Shown here in pieces: positions 7,556-16,506 of a DNA stretch of 64,000 nt (position 1 is the first letter of the stretch; each line of letters starts with the position of its first letter). Location: NCBI RefSeq assembly GCF_017872555.1, contig NZ_JAEDOX010000001.1:1364001-1428000 (forward strand), read 5' to 3'. The DNA is from Ruegeria sp. HKCCSA071 (GTDB taxonomy: Bacteria; Pseudomonadota; Alphaproteobacteria; Rhodobacterales; Rhodobacteraceae). Both the position numbers and the translations under genes were made by a program. The notes beneath the pieces were generated by a model that ran no database searches, was not told the origin of the DNA, and worked only from the letters and a program-made list of their open reading frames with translations.

Positions 7556-9445
7556 TTATTTGGACCACTCCCAGGGCCGGGTATATGCGCCCAGCACTTT
7601 CGAGACATCGTCTTCCGAAGATCCGTTCGCGTCAAGCTGCGCGACAAGGCCACGCTTTTTATCGTCGATCACAAGAACAACCCGCGCAGCAAGCCCCGCA
7701 GCGTCAAGAGCACCGTTGTAAATGCGGGTGATGGCCTGTTTGCGCAGGTCCGGCTTGAACACCTTACCGACGGCAGTTTTCGGCAACTCGTCAAGAATGG
7801 TTATATGCTTGGGTTGTGCAGCACGCTCATGCACGTGAACCTTGCAATACTCCAGCAGCTCGTTTTCAGTGACCGACGCTCCATCGACCAATTCTACAAA
7901 GGCGCAGGGCACTTCGCCCGAATGCGCGTCCGGCTGACCGATCGCCCCCGCGAAGGCAACTGCATTGTGACCCAGCAGCGCCTCTTCGATTTCAGCAGGA
8001 TCGATATTGTGACCACCGCGAATGATCAGGTCCTTGGCGCGACCCGTGATCCAAAGGTAGCCGTCTTCGTCAAACCGCCCCAGATCGCCCGTACGCAGGT
8101 ATTTGTCAAAGTGGTAAAGACCAATGTTCTTGTCAGCCTCAGTATACGTGTTGCCTGCATACACACCGGGGTTCGAGATGCAGATCTCACCAATCTGATC
8201 AGTGCCGCACTCTGTCGGTCCATCCGGCCCATCCAGCAGGATTTTGACATCCGTATAGGGGAACGGAATACCGATCGAACCGATCTTTTTCTCGCCATCC
8301 ACGGGGTTGCACGAGACCAGACAGGTGGCCTCGGTCAGGCCGTAGCCTTCGACGATGGTGACGCCCGTCGCCTCTTCGAAGCGGCGGAACAACTCCACCG
8401 GCAGCGGCGCTGAACCCGAAAAGGCGGTTTTCACGCTTGAGATATCGGCATCCACCGGGCGTTGCATCTTGGCTGAAATCGCGGTTGGAACAGTGATGAT
8501 AAAGCTCACTCTCCAGCGCTCGATCAGCTTCCAGAAATTGTCGAACACACCGTCACCGCGATAACCTGCAGGTGTCGGGAAAATTACATGCGCACCTGAC
8601 GACACGGCGGCCATCACGATCACATGCACGGCAAAGACGTGGAACATCGGCAGCGGGCACATGATGACGTCATTTTCATCAAACAACAGCGTTTTGCCCA
8701 GCCAGCCGTTGTAGATCAGGCCCGAGTATTTATGCTGCGCTACCTTCGGCATCCCGGTGGTCCCACCGGTGTGGAAATAACAAGCAACGCGATCTTCCTT
8801 GCTGTCCTCGAATGTCAGCGTCGTCGGTTGCTTGGCAAGTTCCTTGTTGAAGTTTTTGTAATCCGCATGCGCCAGCTTTTCCTTTTCGCCCATCTTGGGG
8901 CGCAGGAAGGGAACCAGCCACGACTTGGGCGGCGTCAGGTACCGGTTCAGGTCGATTTCCAGAATGGTGTTGACCTTGGGCGCGTGGCGCACCGCCTCTT
9001 CCACCTTCTGGGCAACATCCGTTTTCGGGAAGGACTTTAACGTAACAACCACCTTGGCGCCTGTCTCACGCAGGATCGCCGCAATCTGCTCGGGCTCCAG
9101 CAGCGGGTTGATGGGGTTCACGATTCCCGCAACTGCACCGCCCATCATGGTAATCAGCGTTTCGTTACAGTTTGGCAGCACATAAGCCACCACGTCTTTT
9201 TCACCAACACCCAGCGAGCGGAACAGGTTTGCTGCCTGATTGACCTTACCCAGAAGTTCCGACCAGGTCAGGGTTTCAGCCTTGTCCGTGGGCCCGGAAA
9301 GCAGCTGAAAACTGATGGCGTTGTGGTTGGGAAATTTCTCTGCCGTGCGCGACAAGAGCTGATGGAAGGTGACAGGCAAATCCCGATCCTCCCACGACAT
9401 TTCCTGTTCTATGCGCGTCTTGTCTTCCAATCCCACAAAGGCCAT
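7556..9445 (-). CDS. acyl-CoA synthetase (AMP-binding family)
   Basis: A 629-residue ANL-superfamily enzyme that activates a carboxylic acid to acyl-AMP and then acyl-CoA. Motifs: P-loop-like HTGGTTGMPK, YGLTEAT, RTGDLGRFDEDGYLWITGR (A8 hinge), KDLIIRGGHNIDPAEIE, and the catalytic C-terminal lysine in PKTAVGKVFKPDLR. The start at 9445 gives MAFVGLEDKTRIEQ and has a GGGAGGAAC Shine-Dalgarno. Extending 34 codons upstream gives an unconserved Cys/Arg-rich leader. It is first in a two-gene operon with the HSL esterase. Chain-length preference cannot be deduced; an uncharacterised medium/long or branched acid is likely. Confidence 0.88.
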   Translation of the reverse strand: MAFVGLEDKTRIEQEMSWEDRDLPVTFHQLLSRTAEKFPNHNAISFQLLSGPTDKAETLTWSELLGKVNQAANLFRSLGVGEKDVVAYVLPNCNETLITMMGGAVAGIVNPINPLLEPEQIAAILRETGAKVVVTLKSFPKTDVAQKVEEAVRHAPKVNTILEIDLNRYLTPPKSWLVPFLRPKMGEKEKLAHADYKNFNKELAKQPTTLTFEDSKEDRVACYFHTGGTTGMPKVAQHKYSGLIYNGWLGKTLLFDENDVIMCPLPMFHVFAVHVIVMAAVSSGAHVIFPTPAGYRGDGVFDNFWKLIERWRVSFIITVPTAISAKMQRPVDADISSVKTAFSGSAPLPVELFRRFEEATGVTIVEGYGLTEATCLVSCNPVDGEKKIGSIGIPFPYTDVKILLDGPDGPTECGTDQIGEICISNPGVYAGNTYTEADKNIGLYHFDKYLRTGDLGRFDEDGYLWITGRAKDLIIRGGHNIDPAEIEEALLGHNAVAFAGAIGQPDAHSGEVPCAFVELVDGASVTENELLEYCKVHVHERAAQPKHITILDELPKTAVGKVFKPDLRKQAITRIYNGALDAAGLAARVVLVIDDKKRGLVAQLDANGSSEDDVSKVLGAYTRPWEWSK

Positions 9446-9562
9446 GTGGTTCCTCCCGTTTTTCTCCCGTGTTTTTGCACGAGCTTGTTGTTCGCAACCA
9501 AGATGGAAGCAAAACAACCCTCGCGCAAGCGAGGCCTTAGCCTTCAAAGGGGGTAAAATGTA

Positions 9563-9604
9563 GAGTGACGCTACGGCGAATTCACTAATGCCCGAGCGTC
9601 ACTC
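9563..9604 (-). terminator. terminator hairpin downstream of the MsbA-type exporter
   Basis: GAGTGACGCT (9563-9572) and AGCGTCACTC (9595-9604) form a perfect 10-bp inverted repeat with a 22-base loop. It begins right after the exporter stop codon on the minus strand and is followed by a short T-containing tract (CATTTTACC). Confidence 0.65.
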
Positions 9605-11425
9605 CTATTCTGCGGCTACGCCATCGGTGAACTGCAGTCGTGCGAGGCGCGCATATAGCCCATCTTGGGACACCAGATCATCATGGCTGCCCTGCGCCAC
9701 GATACGGCCTTCTTCCAGCACAACAATGCGGTCGGCTTTCTTTACGGTGGCCAATCTGTGCGCAACAATCAGGGTCGTGCGACCGGCACGCATCTGATCC
9801 ACAGCGCCCTGTACTGCGCGTTCACTTTCCGCATCAAGGGCCGAGGTTGCCTCGTCAAGCAGCAGCACGGGTGCGTCGCGCAATATGGCGCGGGCGATTG
9901 CGATACGCTGCTTCTGCCCACCCGACAGCATGACCCCCCGCTCGCCGACAAAACTGTCATACCCGTCGGGCAAGGACGCGATAAAGTCATGCGCAATAGC
10001 GGCACGGGCTGCGGCTTCTACTTCGGCATCTGTTGCGTCCAGGCGACCGAAGCGAATGTTTTCGCGGGCTGAGGCGGCAAAGATCACCGGATCCTGCGGC
10101 ACCAAAGACATGTACTTCCGGAAATCTGTGCGATCCAGTTCCCGCAGATCATGGCCATCCAACATAACCCGGCCCGAATTTGGGTCATAGAACCGTTGAA
10201 TCAATTGAATGATCGTCGTCTTGCCCGCCCCTGACGGCCCGACAAAGGCAACGGTCTCGCCCGGGTTTACCTGAAGCGACAAGTGATCCAGCGCGACTGC
10301 ATCGGGGCGCGAGGGATAGCGAAAACTGACATCTTCGAACCGGATTTCGCCCCGGACGTCCTTTGGCAAAGGAGCCGAGTTAACGGGGTCCGAAACCGTA
10401 TCTTCGGCATTCAGCAACTCGACAAGACGCTCGGTGGCTCCGGCGGCGCGCTGAAGCTCGCTCCATATTTCGGACAGGGCCGCGACAGAACCCGCCATGA
10501 TGATCGAGTAGATCACGAATTGAATTAGAACGCCTTCGGTCATCACACCGTTGCGTACGTCATTTGCACCCATCCACAGAACGCCAACGATGCCTGAAAA
10601 AACCAGAAAGATCACAATCACCGTCAGCACCGCGCGCGTCTGAATCCGGCGCAGCGAAACGGTATAGGACATCTCGGTCATCTCATCGAATTGCTGGCGG
10701 CTGGCCTGTTCGTGGGTAAAGGCCTGCACCGTCTGTACCGCCCCCAATGCCTCGCCCGCGTTTCCGGAAGACGCCGCAATCCAATCCTGGTTTTCGCGGC
10801 TGATCACGCGCAAACGCCGCCCCAGAATCAATATCGGCACCACCACCACGGGGATAAGCAGCAAGACAAGCCCGGTCAGCTTGGCCGAGGTCAACAGCAT
10901 CAGAACCAGCCCGCCGACAAACATCAGCATGTTGCGCAGCGCGATGGAAACCGATGAGCCAAGAACCGATTGGATGAGTGTGGTGTCAGTGGTGATCCTG
11001 CTCAGCACTTCACCGGTCATGATGCGTTCGTAGAATTCGGGGCTCATGCCGATCACACGATCAAATACAGCCTTGCGGATATCCGCAACCACACGTTCCC
11101 CCAACCGTGTGACCAACGCATATCGGACACCGGTTCCCGCAGCCAGAACAGCGGCAATGCCCAACGCTGCCAAAAAGTACCAGTCCAACAATTCACCGTC
11201 CTGAATGCGGAAATTGTCAACGACCCGCCGCACGGCCAATGGCAGGGTCAACGTCATACTGGCCGTCAGGATCAGCGCCAGTGTCGCCCCGATCATCAAT
11301 AGCCTGTAGGGTTTCATGAAAGGCCAGAGCGACCCCAGCACCCCGATTTTCCTTGAGCGGGCCCGCTCTTCGCTAGCGCCAGGAGCCGCTGATTGTGCTG
11401 GTTTATTGGCGGTCTGTCTTGCCAT
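9605..11425 (-). CDS. ABC exporter with fused membrane and ATPase domains (MsbA/lipid-drug type)
   Basis: A 606-residue half-transporter: an N-terminal exporter transmembrane domain (about six helices, residues ~35-330) followed by a nucleotide-binding domain with Walker A GPSGAGKTT, signature LSGGQKQR, Walker B VLLLDEATSALD and switch IVAHRLAT. It should act as a homodimer at the inner membrane exporting a lipid or hydrophobic compound. The start at 11425 gives MARQTANKPAQ; a 24-codon upstream extension looks non-coding. The gene stands alone, downstream of tRNA-Gly and ending in its own terminator, so there is no cargo clue. Confidence 0.88.
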   Translation of the reverse strand: MARQTANKPAQSAAPGASEERARSRKIGVLGSLWPFMKPYRLLMIGATLALILTASMTLTLPLAVRRVVDNFRIQDGELLDWYFLAALGIAAVLAAGTGVRYALVTRLGERVVADIRKAVFDRVIGMSPEFYERIMTGEVLSRITTDTTLIQSVLGSSVSIALRNMLMFVGGLVLMLLTSAKLTGLVLLLIPVVVVPILILGRRLRVISRENQDWIAASSGNAGEALGAVQTVQAFTHEQASRQQFDEMTEMSYTVSLRRIQTRAVLTVIVIFLVFSGIVGVLWMGANDVRNGVMTEGVLIQFVIYSIIMAGSVAALSEIWSELQRAAGATERLVELLNAEDTVSDPVNSAPLPKDVRGEIRFEDVSFRYPSRPDAVALDHLSLQVNPGETVAFVGPSGAGKTTIIQLIQRFYDPNSGRVMLDGHDLRELDRTDFRKYMSLVPQDPVIFAASARENIRFGRLDATDAEVEAAARAAIAHDFIASLPDGYDSFVGERGVMLSGGQKQRIAIARAILRDAPVLLLDEATSALDAESERAVQGAVDQMRAGRTTLIVAHRLATVKKADRIVVLEEGRIVAQGSHDDLVSQDGLYARLARLQFTDGVAAE

Positions 11426-11552
11426 GTCCGGCCCTTGTGAATTGAACGCTACAAAGTGAACGCTTTCTTGGCGCCAGTCGCCGTTCCGGTCAAGCATTCC
11501 TGCCAGAAACAGCCAACCATAAGGGCCATTTGACGCAGAAATCAGTGGGGAT

Positions 11553-11626
11553 TGGAGCGGGTAGACGGAATCGAACCGACATAGCCTGCTTGGAAGGCAG
11601 GGGCTTTACCATTAAGCTATACCCGC
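11553..11626 (-). tRNA. tRNA-Gly (anticodon TCC)
   Basis: The complement folds as a complete cloverleaf: acceptor GCGGGTA pairs with TACCCGC, the anticodon loop is CTTCCAA with anticodon TCC, the T loop is GTTCGATTC, the discriminator is T and CCA is encoded (11553-11555). Confidence 0.95.
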
Positions 11627-11639
11627 ACATGGTTTGCGC

Positions 11640-11668
11640 TGGTTAAGTCATGCGCCCGGGCGCGTCAA
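11640..11668 (-). promoter_or_regulatory. promoter of tRNA-Gly
   Basis: On the minus strand TTGACG (11668-11663) is followed after exactly 17 bases by TAACCA (11645-11640), 13 bases before the tRNA 5' end. It resembles a sigma-70 promoter and matches the style of the other two tRNA promoters in the window. Confidence 0.6.
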
Positions 11669-11729
11669 GCGGGAAGTGTGAAAATTAGCGCGGCCAAAAA
11701 CGTGATATTTCCCGGTGGATGTACGGCCT

Positions 11730-12602
11730 TCAATCGTGACTGCGAAATATCCGCGTCGAGGAGAAAAACCGCTCGAGTTCCTCGATGCGTTCCTTGCTTT
11801 CTTCCCACCGGGCCTCTTGCACTTCAGCGATCAGTGTTTCCGAAATCAGCTGTAGCGCTATTGTTGAGTCCCAGCTGGAGGGCGCCTCGACCAGTGCATG
11901 AAACGTGTAATTGGCGGTCTTGCCAATCGGTGATCCCCACTGGTCGGTGAACAGGATAACCGTCACGCCGCGGCTGGATGCGACCTGCGCCAGTTTCTCG
12001 AGATAGGCCTCGTATCGGCGTATATCAAATATCACCAGAACCGAGGTTTCATCCATATCAAGCAGGTACTGCGGCCAAACGTTTGCCGAATTGCCCAGCA
12101 TCGTCACATTGGGTCGAATAATCTGCATGTGATTGAACAGATAGTCCGCATTTGAACGCGTGATACGCCCGCCCACGACGTAAAGATGGCGATCCGTGTT
12201 GGCCAGAAGCTGGGCAACGGTGTCGAACATCTCTTTGTCCAGACGTTCCAGCGTGTGGCGCATATTTGTCCAAACGGCCTGTGCAAACCGCGTTGTGGGA
12301 TGTTCCACCTCGTCATCCACAACCCAGGCATCCCGTTTCGAGATCGGCTTTTTGATTTGTGCAGCCACCTCCTCTCGCAGGGCGTCCTGCAGAGCGGGAA
12401 AACCGTCAAAACCCAGCTTGCGTGCCATACGTATGACCGTCGGGGTCGAGACCTGCGCCGCAGCGGCCAGCTTGGTGATCGATTGCAAGCCGGTCATCGG
12501 ATAATCTTGCAAGAGTACCGAGGCCAGCTGCCGTTCTGACCGTGTCAGATCGTCAAGCTCTTCCTGGATCCGCTGTTTGACAAGTTTCGCAACGGTGGCC
12601 AT
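11730..12602 (-). CDS. RpiR-family transcriptional regulator (HTH + SIS domain)
   Basis: A 290-residue regulator. The N-terminal RpiR helix-turn-helix spans residues ~1-80 (LTRSERQLASVLLQDYP, then TKLAAAAQVSTPTVIRMARKLGFDGFPALQDALREEV). The C-terminal SIS-like domain (YVVGGRITRSNADYLF; VIFDIRRYEAYLEKLAQ) usually binds sugar phosphates. The ATG at 12602 has AAGG spaced five bases upstream; a GTG two codons earlier is the alternative. The gene is divergent from the amidohydrolase/TRAP/glutamine-synthetase-like cluster across 94 bases and is probably its regulator. The effector is unknown and need not be a sugar, since SIS domains in such regulators have diversified. Confidence 0.88.
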   Translation of the reverse strand: MATVAKLVKQRIQEELDDLTRSERQLASVLLQDYPMTGLQSITKLAAAAQVSTPTVIRMARKLGFDGFPALQDALREEVAAQIKKPISKRDAWVVDDEVEHPTTRFAQAVWTNMRHTLERLDKEMFDTVAQLLANTDRHLYVVGGRITRSNADYLFNHMQIIRPNVTMLGNSANVWPQYLLDMDETSVLVIFDIRRYEAYLEKLAQVASSRGVTVILFTDQWGSPIGKTANYTFHALVEAPSSWDSTIALQLISETLIAEVQEARWEESKERIEELERFFSSTRIFRSHD

Positions 12603-12626
12603 CGGCACCTTCGTATCTCAAATTTT

Positions 12627-12675
12627 TTACAGAATATGTTCGTTTGTAATTTTGTCTACAGTAATTTTCTTGACA
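12627..12675. promoter_or_regulatory. candidate operator/promoter region between the RpiR gene and the glutamylation cluster
   Basis: The 94-base divergent gap is AT-rich. It holds an inverted repeat TTACA (12627-12631) / TGTAA (12645-12649), a direct repeat GTAATTTT (12646-12653 and 12661-12668, 15-base period), and a TTGACA -35-like box at 12670-12675 pointing toward the plus-strand cluster. No good -10 was found at the right distance. Binding by the adjacent RpiR protein is inference. Confidence 0.4.
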
Positions 12676-12696
12676 GGCGTGAGGTTGCTGTAACAA

Positions 12697-13491
12697 ATGC
12701 TACTTATGTGCCACGATTCCGAGACACCAATGCTTCTACCAACCGAAGCTCCGGCAGCCCGCGTGCAGAATGCCAGCAGTCGGGCACAGTGCGTTTTGGT
12801 ATGCGAACATGCTAGCCGATTCATCCCAGCGTCACTGAACGGATTGGGCCTGACTGAGGACGCTGCATTGTCTCATGCAGCATGGGATATTGGCGCATTG
12901 GCGCTTTCCGTCGAACTGATGAAGGCTTTGGACGCGCCGCTGGTTCATTCCTGCATCAGCCGACTTGTTTACGACTGCAACCGCTCGCCTGAACGTGCAG
13001 ATGCAATGCCGCAGGTAAGCGAAGTGTTTTCCATCCCCGGCAACGAAAACCTGACGGACGCTCAACGCGCTCAAAGGGTCCGCGAGGTTTATGAGCCGTT
13101 CAAACAATTGTTGTCGTCTACTCTGGACGCGCGGGACCGGCCGCCTGTCGTTGTCACGATGCACAGTTTCACTCCCGTCTACAACGGTAGGACCCGATCA
13201 GTCGAATTGGGCATTCTTCATGACGAAGACGACCGGGCAGCCCAACTTATGCTGCGCTGCGCCAAGGACTCGGGTCTGAAAGCCGCGTTGAACGAACCTT
13301 ACTCTGCCACGGATGGCGTCACGCATACGTTGCAGGAACATGCGATCAGTCGGGGGCTTCCGAATGTCATGGTCGAAGTTCGAAACGATCTTATCGACAC
13401 ACCAACGGGAGTAGACCGTATTGCCGGGATTCTGACGCCGATCCTGCAAACAGTCATTAATGCGTATTCGCACACAGAGGCGAAACAATGA
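12697..13491 (+). CDS. N-formylglutamate amidohydrolase family protein
   Basis: A 264-residue protein of the FGase family (PF05013-like). Conserved landmarks: CEHASRFIP near residue 36, SRLVYDCNRSPERADAMP, an HSFTPVYNG metal/substrate segment, RSVELGILHDED, THTLQEHA and the C-terminal NVMVEVRNDLI. Characterised members (HutG) release formate from N-formylglutamate, that is, they cut an amide on glutamate. Here there are no histidine-degradation genes. Instead it heads a cluster with a glutamine-synthetase-like ligase and two dehydrogenases, so it may hydrolyse a different glutamyl amide; this is inference. The ATG at 12697 could be replaced by ATG at 12706 or 12730. A 16-base gap precedes the TRAP genes. 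Confidence 0.85.
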   Translation: MLLMCHDSETPMLLPTEAPAARVQNASSRAQCVLVCEHASRFIPASLNGLGLTEDAALSHAAWDIGALALSVELMKALDAPLVHSCISRLVYDCNRSPERADAMPQVSEVFSIPGNENLTDAQRAQRVREVYEPFKQLLSSTLDARDRPPVVVTMHSFTPVYNGRTRSVELGILHDEDDRAAQLMLRCAKDSGLKAALNEPYSATDGVTHTLQEHAISRGLPNVMVEVRNDLIDTPTGVDRIAGILTPILQTVINAYSHTEAKQ

Positions 13492-13507
13492 GAGTTGAGG
13501 TATCGAG

Positions 13508-14029
13508 ATGAAGTTCTTGCGGGGCTACGTGGCGGTCATTGATCGAACGAACCGCTGGATCGGGCGCGTCGTCATGTACGGCATATTCGTCATGATGGGT
13601 ATTCTGTTCTGGTCTTCGGTCTCGAAAACCTTTTTCGTGCCGTCGCTCTGGACGCTCGAGATGGCTCAGTTCGCCATGGTGGCCTACTACATGCTTGGTG
13701 GCCCTTATTCGATCCAGATGGGGTCAAACGTGCGAATGGACCTGCTTTATGGCGAATGGTCTCATCGCCGCAAGGCCTGGACGGATGCCTTCACAGTCGT
13801 ATTCCTGATCATCTATCTGGTCATCTTGCTGTGGGGGGGATGGGACAGCCTGATGTATTCCTTCCAATATGGTGGTGAGCGCAGCGCGACGATCTGGCGA
13901 CCCTACCTTTGGCCGGTCAAGCTGATCATGGTTATCGGTATCTTCTTGATGCTGCTGCAAGCCATATCAGAATTGTTCAAAGATATTCTGCGCCTGTGCG
14001 GCGACGATATCCCGCGCGAGGTAATCTGA
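13508..14029 (+). CDS. TRAP transporter small permease (DctQ)
   Basis: A 173-residue membrane protein with four predicted helices, the DctQ layout. The segments are MYGIFVMMGILFWSSVSKTF, a MAQFAMVAYYMLGGPYSIQ helix, AFTVVFLIIYLVILLWGGWDS and LIMVIGIFLMLLQAISELF. Conserved DctQ features (GGPYSIQMGSNVRMDLLY, RRKAWTDAF) are present. It pairs with the DctM permease, whose ATG overlaps this stop by one base (TGATG), so translation is coupled. Part of a TRAP system that drives uptake with a sodium or proton gradient. Confidence 0.9.
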   Translation: MKFLRGYVAVIDRTNRWIGRVVMYGIFVMMGILFWSSVSKTFFVPSLWTLEMAQFAMVAYYMLGGPYSIQMGSNVRMDLLYGEWSHRRKAWTDAFTVVFLIIYLVILLWGGWDSLMYSFQYGGERSATIWRPYLWPVKLIMVIGIFLMLLQAISELFKDILRLCGDDIPREVI

Positions 14030-15354
14030 TGTCATACGAGATGATTGCCTTGCTGATGTTCGCATCAATGATGCTTATGATGCTGACCGGCCAGCGCGTC
14101 TTTGGTGCAATCGGCTGTGTCGCTGTGGTTTCGGCCTTGTTCCTATGGGGAGATCGGGGCGGCTACGATCTGGGTTTTGCCGCTGCGATCAAGGTCATGA
14201 AGTGGTACCCGCTGCTGACACTGCCCATGTTCATTTTCATGGGATACATCCTTTCCGAAAGTCGGATCGCAGATGACCTTTACAAGATGTTCCATGTCTG
14301 GATGGGCGGCTTGTCCGGTGGTCTGGCTGTCGGAACCATCGGGCTGATGGTTCTTATCTCGGCAATGAACGGTTTGTCCGTTGCAGGTATGGCAATCGGC
14401 GCTACGATCGCCTTGCCGGAATTGCTGCGCCGGAACTATGACAAGCGCATGGTGACCGGCGTCATTCAGGCCGGATCATCCCTTGGGATTCTGGTGCCAC
14501 CATCCGTTGTTCTGGTTCTTTATGCGATGATCGCGCGGCAACCCGTCGGCCAGTTATGGCTCGCTGGAGTGATACCCGGGCTGATGATGGCGGCCATGTT
14601 CATCATCTACATTGTCATCCGTTGCCGCATCAACCCATCGCTCGGCCCGGTCCTGCCCGCGGAAGACCGCGACATTCCGTTGCGAGAAAAGCTGCTGCTG
14701 TTGCAAGCCGGATTGTTACCTTTGGGCATTTTCATGGTGATGATGGTCCCTTTTGTTAACGGCTGGACTTCGTTGGTGGAATCCTCCGCCATCGGAGCCA
14801 CAACGGCCATGCTGGCGGCCTTTCTGAAAGGACGGCTGACACGCACGGTGTTCGAGAATTCTATTCGGCACACCCTGGGCATCTCGTGCATGTTCATGTG
14901 GATCATTCTAGCGGCTCTGGCTTTTGGCGCTGTCTTCGACGGGTTGGGCGCGGTCAAGGCAATCGAAAGCCTGTTCACCGAAAAGCTGGGTCTTTCCCCG
15001 TGGATGATTCTGATTCTTATGCAGCTCAGCTTTATCCTGATGGGTACGTTTCTGGACGATACTGCCATGCTGGTTATCGTCGCGCCGCTTTACGTTCCGC
15101 TGGTGGGTGCGCTTGGATTTGATCTTATCTGGTACGGCGTGCTTTATACGATCACCACGCAGATCGCGTATATGACGCCGCCATTCGGCTATAACCTGTT
15201 CCTGATGCGCGCGATGGCCCCCCCGGAAATTTCGCTGCGCGATATCTACAGTTCGATCGTTCCTTTTGTTCTGGTGATGGTCTGCGCCTTGGCCATAATC
15301 ATCATCTTTCCTGAAATCGCGCTATGGCTGCCGAATTATGTCTATGGAAATTAA
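14029..15354 (+). CDS. TRAP transporter large permease (DctM)
   Basis: A 441-residue polytopic protein (about 12 helices) of the ion-transporter superfamily. DctM-type features include RVFGAIGCVAVVSALFLWGD, FIFMGYILSESRIADDLY, SAMNGLSVAGMAIGATIALPELLRR and GVIQAGSSLGILVPPSVVLVLYAM. The ATG at 14029 is chosen for the TGATG overlap with dctQ and because it yields the normal short N-terminus (MSYEMIALLMFASMM). It is the translocation channel receiving cargo from the DctP protein encoded 57 bases downstream. Confidence 0.92.
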   Translation: MSYEMIALLMFASMMLMMLTGQRVFGAIGCVAVVSALFLWGDRGGYDLGFAAAIKVMKWYPLLTLPMFIFMGYILSESRIADDLYKMFHVWMGGLSGGLAVGTIGLMVLISAMNGLSVAGMAIGATIALPELLRRNYDKRMVTGVIQAGSSLGILVPPSVVLVLYAMIARQPVGQLWLAGVIPGLMMAAMFIIYIVIRCRINPSLGPVLPAEDRDIPLREKLLLLQAGLLPLGIFMVMMVPFVNGWTSLVESSAIGATTAMLAAFLKGRLTRTVFENSIRHTLGISCMFMWIILAALAFGAVFDGLGAVKAIESLFTEKLGLSPWMILILMQLSFILMGTFLDDTAMLVIVAPLYVPLVGALGFDLIWYGVLYTITTQIAYMTPPFGYNLFLMRAMAPPEISLRDIYSSIVPFVLVMVCALAIIIIFPEIALWLPNYVYGN

Positions 15355-15411
15355 GTCACAAGACCCCGGAAAGGGGCGAAGTTCAGCAAGACTAAACAGA
15401 GGAGAAAGACA

Positions 15412-16449
15412 ATGACTACAAGACGCAGATTTCTAAGCTCCGCCGGTCTGGCGGGGGCCGCCACACTGGCCTCTCCTGCGATCGTCAAAGCGCAATCCGC
15501 CATCAAGTGGCGGTTCCAGACCTATGCCGGTGGCGCATTGGGCGAGCATGTGACCAAGCCAGCCATCGATTACATCAACGCCAATGCCAATGGCGAACTT
15601 GAGATCGAACTGTTCTATGCGGACCAGATCGTTCCGACGGGTGAACTGTTCCAGGCCCTGCAACGCGGCACGATTGACGGTGTACATTCGGACGACGATT
15701 CCATGGCTTCGCCTACTCCGCTGCGTCAATTCGGTGGTTATTTCCCCTTCGCGACCAAGCATATTCTAGACGTTCCGGTGCTGTTCAACCAATACGGTCT
15801 GGCTGATATCTGGCGCTCGGAATATGAGAAGGTTGGTGTGACGTGGCTATCGGCAGCGGGTCAGGACCCCTGCAACTTCAACACCAAAAAGGAAATCAAA
15901 AGCCTTGGCGACCTGGATGGGCTGAAGCTCTATACCTTCCCGACGGCCGGGCGTTTTCTGGCCAAGTTTGGTGTTGTACCAGTCAATATCCCATACGAAG
16001 ACGCGGAAGTGGCCGTGCAAACCGGTGAGTTGGACGGAATGGCCTGGTCGGGCATCACTGAAGATTACACTGTTGGCTGGGCCAATGTGACCGACTATTT
16101 CCTGACCAACAACATCTCAGGCGCGTGGATCGGGTCCTGGTTTGCAAACCAGGAACGCTGGGCCGAGTTGCCTGACCACCTGAAATCGGTTGTGATGGCA
16201 GGTGTCGAAGCAGGCCACACCTATCGTAACCAGTGGTATTGGGGCGGCGAAGCGGCCTTGCGCGCGAATGGCGACAAACTGCAGTTGCGACAGGTTCCGG
16301 CGGCAGAATGGAAAGAAGTGGAAAATGCCGCTATCGAATTCTGGGACGAGGTCGCACAGGAAGGCGAAATTCACCAGAAGATCGTTGGCATCTTCCGTGA
16401 GTATAACTCGGTCATTAACCAGGCCGGCGCACCTTACACATTCGATTGA
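15412..16449 (+). CDS. TRAP transporter solute-binding protein (DctP)
   Basis: A 345-residue periplasmic receptor. It has a Tat-like signal (TTRRRFLSSAGLAGAATLAS, cleavage after AKAQ-like VKAQ near residue 28). The ligand-binding region is recognisable: LGDLDGLKLYTFPTAG followed by FGVVPVNIPYEDAEVAVQTGELDGMAW. In most characterised TRAP receptors the position after GLK(L/V/I) is an arginine that clamps the ligand carboxylate; here it is tyrosine. The ligand may therefore lack a carboxylate or be bound differently. GAGGAG Shine-Dalgarno ahead of the ATG. Gene order Q-M-P, then a hairpin, then the glutamine-synthetase-like gene. Confidence 0.9.
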   Translation: MTTRRRFLSSAGLAGAATLASPAIVKAQSAIKWRFQTYAGGALGEHVTKPAIDYINANANGELEIELFYADQIVPTGELFQALQRGTIDGVHSDDDSMASPTPLRQFGGYFPFATKHILDVPVLFNQYGLADIWRSEYEKVGVTWLSAAGQDPCNFNTKKEIKSLGDLDGLKLYTFPTAGRFLAKFGVVPVNIPYEDAEVAVQTGELDGMAWSGITEDYTVGWANVTDYFLTNNISGAWIGSWFANQERWAELPDHLKSVVMAGVEAGHTYRNQWYWGGEAALRANGDKLQLRQVPAAEWKEVENAAIEFWDEVAQEGEIHQKIVGIFREYNSVINQAGAPYTFD

Positions 16450-16458
16450 TATCAAAAC

Positions 16459-16483
16459 AGGGGCGCTGTCATGCGGCGCCCCT
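16459..16483 (+). terminator. intercistronic hairpin after the solute-binding protein gene
   Basis: AGGGGCGC (16459-16466) and GCGCCCCT (16476-16483) form a perfect 8-bp stem with a 9-base loop, ten bases after the dctP stop. No T-run follows, so it may stabilise the receptor mRNA or partly attenuate transcription before the ligase gene rather than end the operon. Confidence 0.55.
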
Positions 16484-16506
16484 ACTCAACGCATGAGGTT
16501 TGTTTC

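Noticed and set aside
7265-8413. A 382-codon open frame opposite the esterase and acyl-CoA synthetase genes
   Set aside because: Antisense shadow spanning two well-supported genes; no ribosome site and no recognisable domain.
12697-13491. Histidine utilisation role for the N-formylglutamate amidohydrolase-like gene
   Set aside because: No hutH, hutU, hutI or hutF nearby; the neighbours are a TRAP system, amine ligase and dehydrogenases.
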